The position numbers were made by a program, and so were the translations under genes. Below are positions 1 to 11,704 of a DNA stretch of 64,000 nucleotides, one piece after another. The DNA is taken from the NCBI GenBank assembly GCA_025352265.1, contig JANXTS010000033.1, positions 62,001-126,000 of the forward strand. The letters run 5' to 3'. The DNA comes from Variovorax sp. (GTDB taxonomy: Bacteria; Pseudomonadota; Gammaproteobacteria; Burkholderiales; Burkholderiaceae_C). The notes under the pieces were generated by a model. It had not been told where the DNA came from, searched no databases, and saw only the letters and a program-made list of their open reading frames with translations. Position 1 is the first letter of the stretch, and each line of letters opens with the position of its first letter.

Positions 1-737
1 TTGAGCACCGACAGCGCCTCGTCGATCAAAGCAGCGAAGCAGCGGCGATAACCACGATCCAGCAACTGATCGCGCAGGGGCAAGCCGGAGAGCGCATTGA
101 CCGGATTGTTGAGGTTGAGCAGCAACTTGCCCCACTGCACCGGCAGCAAGTTGCCATGCAGGTCGAGCGGCACACCGGCGCGCTCGAACACTGCGGTCCA
201 TGCACGAAGCGAGGCGTCGTCCTGCGCCGCGAGTCGGCCCGGCGTGCCGCGATGGAATGCACCGGGACCGATCTCGGCCACGTTGTACGGAACCATGCCG
301 GGCAGTACGTTCAAATGTGGCGCAGCGCGCGAGGCTACGGCTGCGTTGGAGATGCCGTTCTGTAACGAGAGGATCGGCGTGCCGGGCGGCAAGACGGCGC
401 CGAGTTGCGCGGCCGCCTCGGCGGTGGCGCCGCTCTTGACTGCGAGCAGCACGAGCGCAGGTCGCGCGTTCGCAGGCACTTGATCCAGCAATCGCAGATC
501 GACGGCGGCAACGTGGTGCTTCGCACCATCGAGATCGGTCAGTGACAGCCCGTGCTGCGCCAAGGCCTGCAGCACACGTGGTCGACCGACGAAGCTCACG
601 CGCAAGCCCGCAGCCGCGAGACTTCCGCCGATGAAGCAGCCGATGGTGCCGGCGCCCATGACCAGAACCTCGCCCGGCACGTTGCCGGGCGCAACGTCGG
701 CAACAGCGTCGGCAACAGTGTCGGTCAGTGCGGGCAC
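1..737 (-). CDS. 2-dehydropantoate 2-reductase-like protein (3' end outside window)
   Basis: Ketopantoate reductase family: NADPH-dependent reduction of 2-dehydropantoate to pantoate in pantothenate synthesis, in the cytoplasm. The translation shows the N-terminal dinucleotide motif GAGTIGCFIGG, then LLAVKSG, LSLQNGIS and the substrate-domain motif WGKLLLNLNNPVNAL, which carries the family's Lys and Asn residues. The gene runs off the left edge, so the C-terminal domain is not seen. The start is uncertain: GTG at 737 lies just after the alaS stop, and a second in-frame GTG at 680 would begin three residues before the VLVMGAGTIG strand and fits the family better. Neither has a clear Shine-Dalgarno. 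A short direct repeat (GTCGGCAACAG, about 699-720) encodes a VADAVAD stretch that exists only if the upstream start is used. It could be a paralogue rather than the pathway panE. Confidence 0.8.
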   Translation of the reverse strand, partial: MPALTDTVADAVADVAPGNVPGEVLVMGAGTIGCFIGGSLAAAGLRVSFVGRPRVLQALAQHGLSLTDLDGAKHHVAAVDLRLLDQVPANARPALVLLAVKSGATAEAAAQLGAVLPPGTPILSLQNGISNAAVASRAAPHLNVLPGMVPYNVAEIGPGAFHRGTPGRLAAQDDASLRAWTAVFERAGVPLDLHGNLLPVQWGKLLLNLNNPVNALSGLPLRDQLLDRGYRRCFAALIDEALSVL

Positions 738-742
738 CGTGT

Positions 743-3382
743 TCAGGCGCGTTCCGCCACCCATGCGTGCACAGACTTCAAAGCCGCCGGCAATGCTGCG
801 GCATCGGTGCCGCCGGCCATCGCCATGTCGGCCTTGCCGCCGCCCTTGCCGCCCACTTGCTGCGCGACGAAGTTGACCAGTTCGCCGGCCTTGACCTTGC
901 CTATGCTGTCGGGCGTAACGCCGGCCGCGATCTGCACCTTGCCGCCCTCGACGGCAGCCAGCACGATCACCGCGGTCTTCAGCTTGTCCTTGAGCTTGTC
1001 CATGGTGTCGCGCAGCGTCTTGGCGTCGGCGCCTTCGAGTTTGGCGACCAGCAGCTTGACGCCGTTGACGTCGATCGCCTGGGCGATGAGTTCATCGCCC
1101 TTCGACGACGCGAGCTTGCCTTTGAGCGCCGTGACTTCGCGCTCCAGCGCCCTCGCCTGATCGAGCACTTGCGTGAGCCGGCTCTGCAACTCCGCGGTCG
1201 GCGCCTTGAGCGTCGCGGCCACGCTGTGCACGGTCGATTCGAGGTCTTGCAGGTAGTGCAGCGCGTTCGCTCCGGTCACCGCTTCGATGCGTCGCACGCC
1301 AGCGGCCACGCCGCCTTCGCTGACGATCTTGAAGAGGCCGATGTCGCCCGTGCGGTTCACGTGCGTGCCGCCGCACAACTCTCGGCTGGAACCGATGTCG
1401 AGCACGCGGACCGACTCGCCGTATTTCTCGCCGAACAGCATCATGGCGCCGGTCTTTTGCGCCGACTCCAAGTCCATCACGCGCGATTGCGTCGCGACGT
1501 TGGCGAGGATCTCGGCGTTGACGCGCTTCTCGATCTCAAGCGTCTGCGCGTGCGTGACCGAACCGTTGTGCGCGAAGTCGAAGCGCGTCTTGTCGGCATC
1601 GACCAGCGAGCCCTTCTGTTGCACGTGCTCGCCGAGCACCTCGCGCAAGGCCTTGTGCATCAGGTGGGTCACGCTGTGATTGCGCATGGTCGCAGCACGG
1701 CGCTCGCCATCGACCGCCGCCTTGACCGCGTCGCCCACCTTCAACGTGCCTTGCGTTTGCGTGCCGTGATGGCCGAACACGTCGGCCTTGATCTTCTGCG
1801 TGTCCTCCACGCCGAAGTGCATGCCTTCGGCCGAGAGAAAACCCTGGTCGCCGACCTGACCACCGCTCTCCGAATAGAAGGGCGTGGTGTCGAGCACGAC
1901 GATGCCAGGCTGACCTTCCTTGAGTTCGGACACCGGTGCGCCTTCGAAGTAGAGCGCCTGCACGATGGCCTTTTCTTCGAGGTGCTCGTAGCCGGTAAAG
2001 CTGTTGCTGGTGCCACCGTATTCGACGTTGCGGTCCATCTTGAACTTGCCCGCCGCGCGGCCCTTGGCCTTCTGCTGCTCCATGGCGACGTTGAAGCCGG
2101 CCTCGTCAACGGTGACGCCGCGCTCGCGGCAGACGTCGGCCGACAGGTCGAGCGGGAAGCCGAAGGTGTCGTGCAGCTTGAAAGCCACGTCGCCGGGCAG
2201 CGTCTTGGCATCGCCGCCGAGCGCCGCGTCGAGGATTTCCATGCCGTTGGCCAGCGTCTCGAAGAAGCGCTCTTCTTCCTGCTTCAGCACGGCAGTGATG
2301 CGCTTTTCGTCCGCCACCAGCTTCGGATAAGCCTCGCCCATCAACGCCACCAGATCGGGCACCAGCTTGTGGAAGAACGGCTTCTTCTGCCCCAGCTTGT
2401 ACCCATGCCGAATGGCGCGGCGAATGATGCGGCGCTGCACGTAGCCGCGACCTTCGTTCGACGGGATCACACCGTCGGCTACCAGGAACGCCGTCGCGCG
2501 GATGTGGTCGGCGATGACCCGCAGGCTCTTGTTGCCCAGGTCTTGCTCGCCGGTCTCGCGTGATGCGGCCTTGACGAGCTTGTCGAACAGGTCGATCTCA
2601 TAGTTGCTGTGGACGTGCTGCAGGATCGCGGCCAGTCGCTCCAGGCCCATGCCCGTGTCGACGCAGGGCGCTGGCAGTTTCTTGACCGAGCCGTCCGGCT
2701 GCATGTCGAACTGCATGAACACGTTGTTCCAGATCTCGATGTAGCGGTCGCCGTCTTCGTCCGGGCTGCCGGGCGGGCCTCCAGCGATCTCGGGGCCGTG
2801 GTCGAAGAAGATCTCGCTGCACGGGCCGCAAGGGCCGGTGTCGGCCATCATCCAGAAGTTGTCGGACATGTAGCGGCCGCCCTTGTTGTCGCCGATGCGC
2901 ACCACGCGCTCCGGTGGCAAGCCGATTTCTTTGGTCCAGATGTCGTAGGCCTCGTCGTCCTCGATGTAGACGGTGGCCCAGAGCTTTTCGGCCGGCAGCT
3001 TGTAGACCTTGGTGAGCAGCTCGAAGGCCCATGTGAGCGACTCGCGCTTGAAGTAGTCGCCAAAGCTCCAGTTGCCGAGCATCTCGAAGAAGGTGTGGTG
3101 GCGCGCCGTGTAGCCCACATTTTCAAGATCGTTGTGCTTGCCGCCCGCGCGCAGGCAGGCTTGCACCGATGCGGCGCGCACATACGAGCGCTTGTCTTCC
3201 CCGAGAAACACGTCCTTGAACTGGACCATGCCGGAGTTGGTGAACATCAGCGTCGGGTCGTTGCCAGGCACCAACGAGCTCGACGGCACGACCGTGTGCC
3301 CCTTCGACGCGAAGAAGTCGAGAAAGGTCTTGCGGATATCGGCGACGGTGACATTGGCCGCGCTGGAGGGAGTTTGGGACAT
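743..3382 (-). CDS. alaS: Alanyl-tRNA synthetase
   Basis: Charges tRNA-Ala and clears mischarged Ser/Gly through its editing domain; cytoplasmic. At 879 residues it is the normal bacterial length. The N-terminal class II catalytic core includes [20 protein letters not shown]. The editing domain has the zinc/active-site signature [12 protein letters not shown] and [13 protein letters not shown]. The C-terminal oligomerisation (C-Ala) region follows a coiled coil and has a Gly-rich GGKGGGK stretch. The ATG start follows a weak GAGAAG Shine-Dalgarno. The ketopantoate reductase-like gene begins within a few bases of the stop, so the two are probably co-transcribed. Confidence 0.98.
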   Translation of the reverse strand: MSQTPSSAANVTVADIRKTFLDFFASKGHTVVPSSSLVPGNDPTLMFTNSGMVQFKDVFLGEDKRSYVRAASVQACLRAGGKHNDLENVGYTARHHTFFEMLGNWSFGDYFKRESLTWAFELLTKVYKLPAEKLWATVYIEDDEAYDIWTKEIGLPPERVVRIGDNKGGRYMSDNFWMMADTGPCGPCSEIFFDHGPEIAGGPPGSPDEDGDRYIEIWNNVFMQFDMQPDGSVKKLPAPCVDTGMGLERLAAILQHVHSNYEIDLFDKLVKAASRETGEQDLGNKSLRVIADHIRATAFLVADGVIPSNEGRGYVQRRIIRRAIRHGYKLGQKKPFFHKLVPDLVALMGEAYPKLVADEKRITAVLKQEEERFFETLANGMEILDAALGGDAKTLPGDVAFKLHDTFGFPLDLSADVCRERGVTVDEAGFNVAMEQQKAKGRAAGKFKMDRNVEYGGTSNSFTGYEHLEEKAIVQALYFEGAPVSELKEGQPGIVVLDTTPFYSESGGQVGDQGFLSAEGMHFGVEDTQKIKADVFGHHGTQTQGTLKVGDAVKAAVDGERRAATMRNHSVTHLMHKALREVLGEHVQQKGSLVDADKTRFDFAHNGSVTHAQTLEIEKRVNAEILANVATQSRVMDLESAQKTGAMMLFGEKYGESVRVLDIGSSRELCGGTHVNRTGDIGLFKIVSEGGVAAGVRRIEAVTGANALHYLQDLESTVHSVAATLKAPTAELQSRLTQVLDQARALEREVTALKGKLASSKGDELIAQAIDVNGVKLLVAKLEGADAKTLRDTMDKLKDKLKTAVIVLAAVEGGKVQIAAGVTPDSIGKVKAGELVNFVAQQVGGKGGGKADMAMAGGTDAAALPAALKSVHAWVAERA

Positions 3383-3531
3383 GGTGATGGCTTCTCGCCG
3401 GCTTCGCGCAGGCGACTTGTTTCTTCGCAGTTTGGGGGGCGTCGACGCGGACGTCGGACCTGCCTGAAGCTCGCAATTTTAACGGCTCGCCCGCTGTCGG
3501 CACCCGGGCGGGGATGTCGACGGCATCCGAC

Positions 3532-3572
3532 TTGCTAGTTAACTTGCCAGTTCACCGAGCCCTGTCCATGAT
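3532..3572 (+). promoter_or_regulatory. Candidate promoter of the ABC transporter operon, with a direct repeat
   Basis: Two copies of TTGCYAGTT (3532-3540 and 3544-3552) lie 12 bases apart. The second copy contains TTGCCA (3544-3549), a good -35 match, followed after 17 bases by CATGAT (3567-3572), a 4/6 match to the -10 box. The first transporter gene begins about 50 bases downstream. The repeat could be a regulator site overlapping the -35 box. This is inferred from spacing and consensus only. Confidence 0.35.
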
Positions 3573-3622
3573 CGCGGACAATTCTTGCACTTCCTCAACG
3601 TCACCTCCTCGCCACACGCGCC

Positions 3623-4729
3623 TTGAACACCCCAACGACCGCCGAACCCCTGGTGCGCTTCCAGCGCGTCCAAAAGACCTATGACGGCGAGCATCTCGTG
3701 GTCCGCCAGCTCGACCTGGACATCCATCGCGGCGAGTTCCTGAGCCTGCTCGGCCCGTCGGGCTCGGGCAAGACGACCACGCTGATGATGCTGGCGGGCT
3801 TCGAGTCGCCGACTTCGGGCGAAATTCTGCTCAACGGCCGGCAGATCACCGGTACGCCACCGCACAAGCGGCACTTCGGCATGGTGTTCCAGAACTACGC
3901 GCTGTTTCCGCACCTCACGGTCGGCCAGAACGTGGCCTACCCGCTCACGGTGCGCAAGGTGTCGAAAGACGCTCAGGTCACCCGCGTGAAGCGCGCGCTC
4001 GACATGGTGCAGCTCAAGGGCATGACCGATCGGCTGCCGAGCCAGCTATCCGGCGGGCAGCAGCAGCGTGTGGCACTCGCGCGCGCCCTGGTGTTCGAGC
4101 CGCAACTGGTGCTGATGGACGAGCCGCTGGGTGCGCTCGACAAGCAGCTGCGCGAGCACATGCAACTCGAACTGAAAGAAATCCATCGCCAGCTCGGCGT
4201 GACCTTCGTCTACGTGACGCACGACCAGGGCGAGGCGCTGACCATGAGCGACCGGGTGGCGGTTTTCAACGAGGGTGTGATCCAGCAGCTCGACACCGTT
4301 GATCGACTGTACGAAATGCCGGCCAACCGCTTCGTGGCGGGGTTCGTTGGTGATAACACTGTGCTCAAGGGAACGCTCCAGACCGCGGGAGAGCATGCCG
4401 TGATGGCGCTCCCGAATGGCGGCCTGCTCGGTGGGTCGAACGTCGGCGGCTCGACTGCAGGCACCGCCGTCGAGATGTGCATCCGGCCCGAGCGCGTGGT
4501 ACTGCACCTCGCCGACGCCGCACCCGGTACAAACACGCTGGCGGCCGAGGTGGCCCGTGTCATCTACTACGGCGACCACCTGCGGCTGCTCTGCAACGTC
4601 GGCGCCGGGCAGGCAGAGGCCACCGTGAAGCTGCCGATGTCCGGCCTTGTCGGCCTCGCGCCACCGCAGGCGGGCGACCGCGTTTCACTCGAATTCCCGG
4701 TGGCTCATGCGCGTATCTACGCGGTGTAG
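3623..4729 (+). CDS. Polyamine-type ABC transporter ATP-binding protein
   Basis: ATPase subunit of an importer of the spermidine/putrescine (PotA) family; cytoplasmic face of the inner membrane. Visible elements: Walker A GPSGSGKTT (44-52), Q-loop Q90, signature LSGGQQQR (142-149), Walker B LVLMDEP (D166/E167), H-loop H200, and a C-terminal TOBE-like domain from about 245. The start is TTG at 3623 and no good Shine-Dalgarno is visible. It is first of four consecutive plus-strand genes (ATPase, binding protein, two permeases), so this is a complete importer. The exact substrate (putrescine, spermidine or a related amine or opine) cannot be read from the sequence. Confidence 0.93.
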   Translation: MNTPTTAEPLVRFQRVQKTYDGEHLVVRQLDLDIHRGEFLSLLGPSGSGKTTTLMMLAGFESPTSGEILLNGRQITGTPPHKRHFGMVFQNYALFPHLTVGQNVAYPLTVRKVSKDAQVTRVKRALDMVQLKGMTDRLPSQLSGGQQQRVALARALVFEPQLVLMDEPLGALDKQLREHMQLELKEIHRQLGVTFVYVTHDQGEALTMSDRVAVFNEGVIQQLDTVDRLYEMPANRFVAGFVGDNTVLKGTLQTAGEHAVMALPNGGLLGGSNVGGSTAGTAVEMCIRPERVVLHLADAAPGTNTLAAEVARVIYYGDHLRLLCNVGAGQAEATVKLPMSGLVGLAPPQAGDRVSLEFPVAHARIYAV

Positions 4730-4781
4730 CCCAGCTCTTTTGTTCTTGTTTTTACCCCGTCAACATAAAGGAAGACTCACC

Positions 4782-5816
4782 ATGAAAAAGACTTTTCTCG
4801 CTTGTACCGTTGCCTTGATGGCCGGCCTCGCCGCGCCGGCCTTCGCGCAGACGCAGATCACCGTCGTCAACTTCGGCGGCGCCAACGCCAACGCGCAGAA
4901 GAAGGCCTATTACGAGCCGATCGAGAAGGCGGGCATCAAGGTGGTGCCGGTCGAATACAACGGGGAGCAGGCCAAGATCAAGGCCATGGTCGAGACCAAG
5001 AAAGTCACCTGGGATGTGGTCGAGGTCGAGTCACCCGACGTGGCGCGCGGCTGCGACGAGGGCCTGTTCGAAAAGCTCGACTATTCCAAGATCGGCAACA
5101 AGGCCGACTTCTTGCCCTCCGCTGTTACCGACTGCGGCGTCGGCGTTTTCGTGTGGTCGACCGTGATGGCCTACAACGGCGAAAAGCTGAAGACCACGCC
5201 CACTGGCTGGGCCGATTTCTGGGACGTGAAGAAGATTCCCGGAAAACGCGGCATGCGTAAGGGTGCGCGCTACAACCTCGAGTTCGCGTTGATGGCAGAT
5301 GGCGTGAAGCCGGCCGACGTCTACAAGGTGCTGGCCACCAAAGACGGCGCGGAGCGTGCCTTCAAGAAGCTGACCGAACTCAAGCCCAACATCCAGTGGT
5401 GGGAAGCCGGCGCGCAGCCGCCCCAGTTTCTGGTCGCCGGCGACGTGGTGCTGACCACCGTCTACAACGGCCGCATCGACGCGGCCAACCGTGAAGGCCG
5501 CGACCTCAAGATCTCCTGGCCGGGCGGCATCTACGACCTGGACTATTGGGTCATCCCGAAGGGCGCACCGAACAAGGAAGCCTCGCTCAAGTTCATCCAG
5601 TTCGCGATGAAGCCGGAGAACCAGGCTGTGTACTCGCAGGCCATTCCTTACGGCCCGACCAACACCAAGACGCTGGCTTCGCTGGACAAGAAGGTGCTCG
5701 CAGACCTGCCGACTTCGGCGTCCAACGCCAAGGAGGCGCTGCAGTTCAACGTGTCGTTCTGGGCCGACCAGGGTGAAGCGCTCGAGAAGCGCTTCGCTTC
5801 ATGGGCAACGCAATAA
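4782..5816 (+). CDS. ABC transporter periplasmic substrate-binding protein (spermidine/putrescine type)
   Basis: Periplasmic receptor for the importer encoded around it. It is 344 residues with a classical signal peptide (MKK, hydrophobic core, cleavage after AFA at about residue 22). The mature start QITVVNFGGANA and the later WDVVEVESPD, GWADFWDVKKIPGKRG and YDLDYWVIPKGA are typical of the PotD/PotF-like group. The start is ATG at 4782, preceded by AAAGGAAG, in preference to a longer upstream frame that overlaps the ATPase gene. Usually the most highly expressed gene of such operons. The ligand is unknown. Confidence 0.92.
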   Translation: MKKTFLACTVALMAGLAAPAFAQTQITVVNFGGANANAQKKAYYEPIEKAGIKVVPVEYNGEQAKIKAMVETKKVTWDVVEVESPDVARGCDEGLFEKLDYSKIGNKADFLPSAVTDCGVGVFVWSTVMAYNGEKLKTTPTGWADFWDVKKIPGKRGMRKGARYNLEFALMADGVKPADVYKVLATKDGAERAFKKLTELKPNIQWWEAGAQPPQFLVAGDVVLTTVYNGRIDAANREGRDLKISWPGGIYDLDYWVIPKGAPNKEASLKFIQFAMKPENQAVYSQAIPYGPTNTKTLASLDKKVLADLPTSASNAKEALQFNVSFWADQGEALEKRFASWATQ

Positions 5817-5860
5817 CTGCGCAGCAATCACGTGACCAGTGCGCGGGAAGCTGCGGGTAG

Positions 5861-7120
5861 GTGGCGGTGAGCACGACGGCACTTGCCACGGGCGAGACGC
5901 AAGCGCCACCAGCCGATCTTCCACGCACGCTGGCGCGCGCCGAGTCGCGTCGCAAGTGGCGCGCCTTTTCGCTCACGCTGCCACTGCTGATCTTTCTGTT
6001 GCTGACGCTGCTGGTGCCGATCGTGGCGTTGCTGCAGCGTGCCGTCCAAAACCCGGAGGTCGCGAACGCACTCCCCCGCACGGTGCGCGCGCTCGACGGC
6101 TGGGATCGCAAGGACGCACCCGCCGCGGCTGCCTATGCAGCTGTAGCAGCTGATCTAGCGGAGCTGCCCGACAGCTCCGACGCCGGCGCCTTGGCGCGCC
6201 GCCTAAATACCGAAATCGCCGGCGCCCGTTCGCTGGTGATGAACACTTTTCGCGCGGTGCCGATCGCCGGTACGCCAGACGAAGTCAAAACCCGCCTGAT
6301 CGAACTCGACCCACGCTGGAACGAGGCGCCGTACTGGCAGGCGATCGCCAAGAACGGCTCGCGCTGGACCGCCGACTACCTGCTCGCCTCGGTCGACATG
6401 CGACGCGATGCTGGCGGCAGCGTCGAACGCATGCCGCCGGACCAGCGCGCTTTCACCGGCATCCTTCTGCGCACTTTCAACATCAGCGCGGTGGTGACTT
6501 TCTTCTGCCTGCTGCTGGCCTACCCGCTCGCCTGGTGGCTGGCGTCGCTGCCGGCTCGCAAGGCGAACGTGCTGATGATCCTGGTACTGGTGCCGTTCTG
6601 GACTTCCATCCTGGTGCGCGTGGCGGCGTGGATCGTGCTGTTGCAGTCCGAAGGGCTGGTCAACCGCGGGCTGATCGGCATCGGTCTCATCGACAACCCG
6701 CTGCCGCTGCTCTTCAATCGCACCGGCGTGATCATTTCGATGGTGCACATCCTGCTGCCCTTCATGATCCTGCCGCTCTACAGCGTGATGAAAAGCGTGC
6801 CGTCGACCTATGTGCGGGCGGCGATCTCGCTCGGCAGTCCGCCCTTGGCGGCTTTTTTCCGTGTGTACGTGCCGCAGACCTATCCGGGCATTGGCGCCGG
6901 CGCGTTGCTGGTCTTTATCCTCGCGATCGGCTACTACGTAACGCCCGCCCTGCTCGGCGGCGCCAGTGACCAGATGCTCAGTTACTACGTCGCGCGCTAT
7001 ACGAATGTCGAGGTGAACTGGGGCATGGCGTGCGCACTGGGTTCGCTGTTGCTTGTCGCCACGCTGGTGCTCTATGCGGTTTATCGGCGCATCGGCAAGG
7101 CCGATCTGAGCCTGGGCTGA
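5861..7120 (+). CDS. ABC transporter permease, PotB type, with large periplasmic insert
   Basis: Inner-membrane permease of the polyamine-type importer. The first transmembrane helix is at about residues 36-58. Residues about 60-200 then form a long polar region before the remaining five helices. The ATPase-coupling loop lies near residues 315-340 (ISLGSPPLAAFFRVYVPQ). It is 419 residues, longer than standard PotB (about 275-300) because of the insert between the first two helices. The start is one of two GTG codons (5861 or 5867); the second has the better-placed AGGTGG. It pairs with the following permease to form the heterodimeric channel. Confidence 0.9.
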   Translation: MAVSTTALATGETQAPPADLPRTLARAESRRKWRAFSLTLPLLIFLLLTLLVPIVALLQRAVQNPEVANALPRTVRALDGWDRKDAPAAAAYAAVAADLAELPDSSDAGALARRLNTEIAGARSLVMNTFRAVPIAGTPDEVKTRLIELDPRWNEAPYWQAIAKNGSRWTADYLLASVDMRRDAGGSVERMPPDQRAFTGILLRTFNISAVVTFFCLLLAYPLAWWLASLPARKANVLMILVLVPFWTSILVRVAAWIVLLQSEGLVNRGLIGIGLIDNPLPLLFNRTGVIISMVHILLPFMILPLYSVMKSVPSTYVRAAISLGSPPLAAFFRVYVPQTYPGIGAGALLVFILAIGYYVTPALLGGASDQMLSYYVARYTNVEVNWGMACALGSLLLVATLVLYAVYRRIGKADLSLG

Positions 7121-7153
7121 AATAGCCAAGCCATCCGATACGCAAACGACGAC

Positions 7154-7981
7154 ATGTTCAAGTTCTCCACGCTTCCCTTATTCCCGGCCTACGCCACTCT
7201 TGCCGACAAGCTCGGCTGGTGGGCAGTGCGCTGCTTCTGCGTGCTGGTGCTGGGCTTCCTGCTGGCGCCGATTTTGGTGGTGATCCCGCTGTCGTTCTCC
7301 GACAGCTCGTTTCTCGCCTACCCGATCCCGGCGTGGTCGCTCAAGTGGTATCGCAACCTGTTCGAGTCGTCCGAATGGGGGCGTGCGGCTCGCAACAGCT
7401 TCATCGTTGCGCCAGCGGCGACGGTGCTTGCTACCGCATTAGGTACGTTGGCCGCGGTCGGTTTGTCGCGCACCGACTTCCGGTTCAAGGGTCTGCTGAT
7501 GGCCGTGCTGATATCGCCGATGGTGGTGCCCATCGTGGTGGTCGGCGTGGCGACGTACCTCTACTTCGCGCCCATCGGACTGGCCGACACTTACTTCGGG
7601 CTGATCGTGGTGCATGCGGCGCTGGGTGCACCCTTCGTGCTGACCACCGTGCTGGCCACGCTCGCAGGCTTCGACCACAACCTGGTGCGAGCCTCGCTCA
7701 GCCTGGGCGAAACACCATTCAATACGTTTTGGCGCATCACGCTGCCCATCATTGCGCCCGGCGTGATTTCGGGCGCGCTGTTCGCCTTCGCGACCTCGTT
7801 CGATGAAGTGGTGGTGACGCTGTTTCTTGCCGGACCCGATCAGGTCACGTTGCCGCGCCAGATGTTTACCGGTATCCGCGAGAACATCTCGCCAACCATT
7901 GCTGCAGTGGCGACGTTGCTGATCGTGTTTACGACCGTTTTGCTGCTGGCGCTCGAATGGTTGCGAGGGCGGCGGCGCTGA
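7154..7981 (+). CDS. ABC transporter permease, PotC type
   Basis: Second permease of the importer: 275 residues, about six transmembrane helices, the usual PotC length. The first helix is near residues 27-48 (FCVLVLGFLLAPILVVIPLSF). The coupling loop contains LVRASLSLGETPFNTFWRIT, the EAA-type motif that contacts the ATPase. It lies 33 bases after the first permease, in the same operon. There is no regulator gene in the operon, so control is probably from the upstream promoter region or a distant regulator. Confidence 0.93.
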   Translation: MFKFSTLPLFPAYATLADKLGWWAVRCFCVLVLGFLLAPILVVIPLSFSDSSFLAYPIPAWSLKWYRNLFESSEWGRAARNSFIVAPAATVLATALGTLAAVGLSRTDFRFKGLLMAVLISPMVVPIVVVGVATYLYFAPIGLADTYFGLIVVHAALGAPFVLTTVLATLAGFDHNLVRASLSLGETPFNTFWRITLPIIAPGVISGALFAFATSFDEVVVTLFLAGPDQVTLPRQMFTGIRENISPTIAAVATLLIVFTTVLLLALEWLRGRRR

Positions 7982-7997
7982 GAGCAACACGGGTGCC

Positions 7998-8375
7998 ATG
8001 ACTGCGCGCTGGCTGGCCGATGCCGTGCTCGTGCTGCATGGTCTCTTTATCGCGTTCGTGCTGATCGGCGCGCTCGGCGTGGCGCGCTGGCCGCGGCTGG
8101 CTTGGCTGCATCTAGCGGCTGTGGCGTGGGCCGTGTACGCGGCAGCAGCGGGCCGCATCTGCCCGCTCACACCGATCGAAAACGCCTTGCGCCGTGCAGC
8201 GGGCGAGGCCGGCTACGACGGTGGCTTCATCGAGCACTACCTGCTTGCCGCGATCTACCCGGACGGGCTGACGCGTGGGGTGCAGATCGGGCTGGGCGTC
8301 TTCGTGCTGGCGCTCAATGTCGCGCTGTATGCGCAATGGCTTGCGAGGCGCCGGCGCCCTTCAAATAGGTCTTAG
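7998..8375 (+). CDS. DUF2784 family membrane protein
   Basis: A 125-residue hydrophobic protein with about three to four transmembrane segments (about 7-27, 34-52, 93-112) and the conserved RICPLTPIENALR motif of the DUF2784 family. Function is unknown. It starts 16 bases after the last permease gene, so it may ride on the transporter transcript, but nothing links it functionally. Its end overlaps the convergent phosphoribosyltransferase gene by four bases. Confidence 0.75.
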   Translation: MTARWLADAVLVLHGLFIAFVLIGALGVARWPRLAWLHLAAVAWAVYAAAAGRICPLTPIENALRRAAGEAGYDGGFIEHYLLAAIYPDGLTRGVQIGLGVFVLALNVALYAQWLARRRRPSNRS

Positions 8376-8896
8376 ACCGACCACTTGGCCATCAGCTTTT
8401 CAGCGCCCATCGAGTCGTAGTTCTCAAAGGGCTGATGGATCCACGGATTGGTTGGCAAGAACTCGACCGAATAGTCCGGCGTAAACGTTGACAACGCCTT
8501 GGTCCAGATCACCGCACTGCGTAGCTCCGTGATCGGCGCGTAGTTGGTACGCAGCATCTCCATGACGGCATGCAGCGTATGGCCCGAGTCGGCCAGGTCG
8601 TCGACCAGCAGCACGCGTCCGGCGATCTCGCCCTTGGGTGTGGTGATGAAACGCGCGATGTCGAGGTGACCCTGCACCGTGCCGGCATCGGCGCGGTACG
8701 AGCTGGTCGACATGATCGCCAGGGGCTTGTCTAAGATGCGCGACAGCACATCGCCGGGTCGCATGCCGCCGCGTGCGAGGCAAAGGATGGTGTCGAACTC
8801 CCACTCCGACTGGAAGATTTTGATCGCGAGCTTCTCGACCAGATTGTTGTACTCGTCGTAACTTACGTAGAGGTGCTTGCCGTCTTCGGTCAACAT
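8372..8896 (-). CDS. Phosphoribosyltransferase (xanthine/hypoxanthine type)
   Basis: Type I phosphoribosyltransferase, 174 residues, likely salvaging a purine base with PRPP in the cytoplasm. The PRPP-binding loop VLLVDDLADSGHTL spans residues 95-108, and LCLARGGMRPGDV (39-51) matches the early PRPP/pyrophosphate loop. The start at 8896 is preceded by AGGAGA at ideal spacing. It follows purA on the same strand by 18 bases, a gene order common in this group and consistent with purine metabolism. Base specificity (xanthine, hypoxanthine or guanine) cannot be fixed by eye. Confidence 0.88.
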   Translation of the reverse strand: MLTEDGKHLYVSYDEYNNLVEKLAIKIFQSEWEFDTILCLARGGMRPGDVLSRILDKPLAIMSTSSYRADAGTVQGHLDIARFITTPKGEIAGRVLLVDDLADSGHTLHAVMEMLRTNYAPITELRSAVIWTKALSTFTPDYSVEFLPTNPWIHQPFENYDSMGAEKLMAKWSV

Positions 8897-8914
8897 GGGA
8901 ACGGTCTCCTGGGA

Positions 8915-11412
<2,498 letters not shown>

Positions 11413-11496
11413 GGAAAATGGCAGGTGGGTTAAACCGAAATTCTAATTGCTGGGGCCGTCGGCCCCGCACTCAGATCGGCTGAATCGAACGGTCGA

Positions 11497-11685
11497 CTAG
11501 CTCACCAGCCAGAGCAGCACGAGCCCGAGGACGATGCTGCAGAGGCCGAAGAAGCGAAGCTGGCCGTCGCGCAATTGAAGCAGTTGACTGAAAGCGCGTC
11601 GCCAGCCGCCCGGCGAGACCAAAGGCAGGATGCCTTCGATCACCAGCACCAAGGCCAGCGCGCTCCAGAATGTGTCGGCGCTCAC
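11497..11685 (-). CDS. DUF2065 small membrane protein
   Basis: A 62-residue inner-membrane protein with two hydrophobic segments (about 7-25 and 45-61) around the central LVSPGGWRRAFSQLLQL motif that defines DUF2065 (YjeT-like). Starts with GTG. Function unknown. It sits directly after hflC, where this family is found across proteobacteria, hinting at a link with the HflKC membrane complex. Confidence 0.85.
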   Translation of the reverse strand: MSADTFWSALALVLVIEGILPLVSPGGWRRAFSQLLQLRDGQLRFFGLCSIVLGLVLLWLVS

Positions 11686-11704
11686 GCCAGATATCGATCA
11701 GGCG

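Noticed and set aside
728-2563. 611-codon plus-strand frame antisense to alaS
   Set aside because: His/Arg/Val-rich shadow of a high-GC gene; no Shine-Dalgarno or recognisable domain, and alaS is certain on the other strand.
3383-3622. Search for a riboswitch or small RNA between alaS and the ABC operon
   Set aside because: No stable conserved fold or terminator-antiterminator pair was visible; only a candidate promoter is reported.
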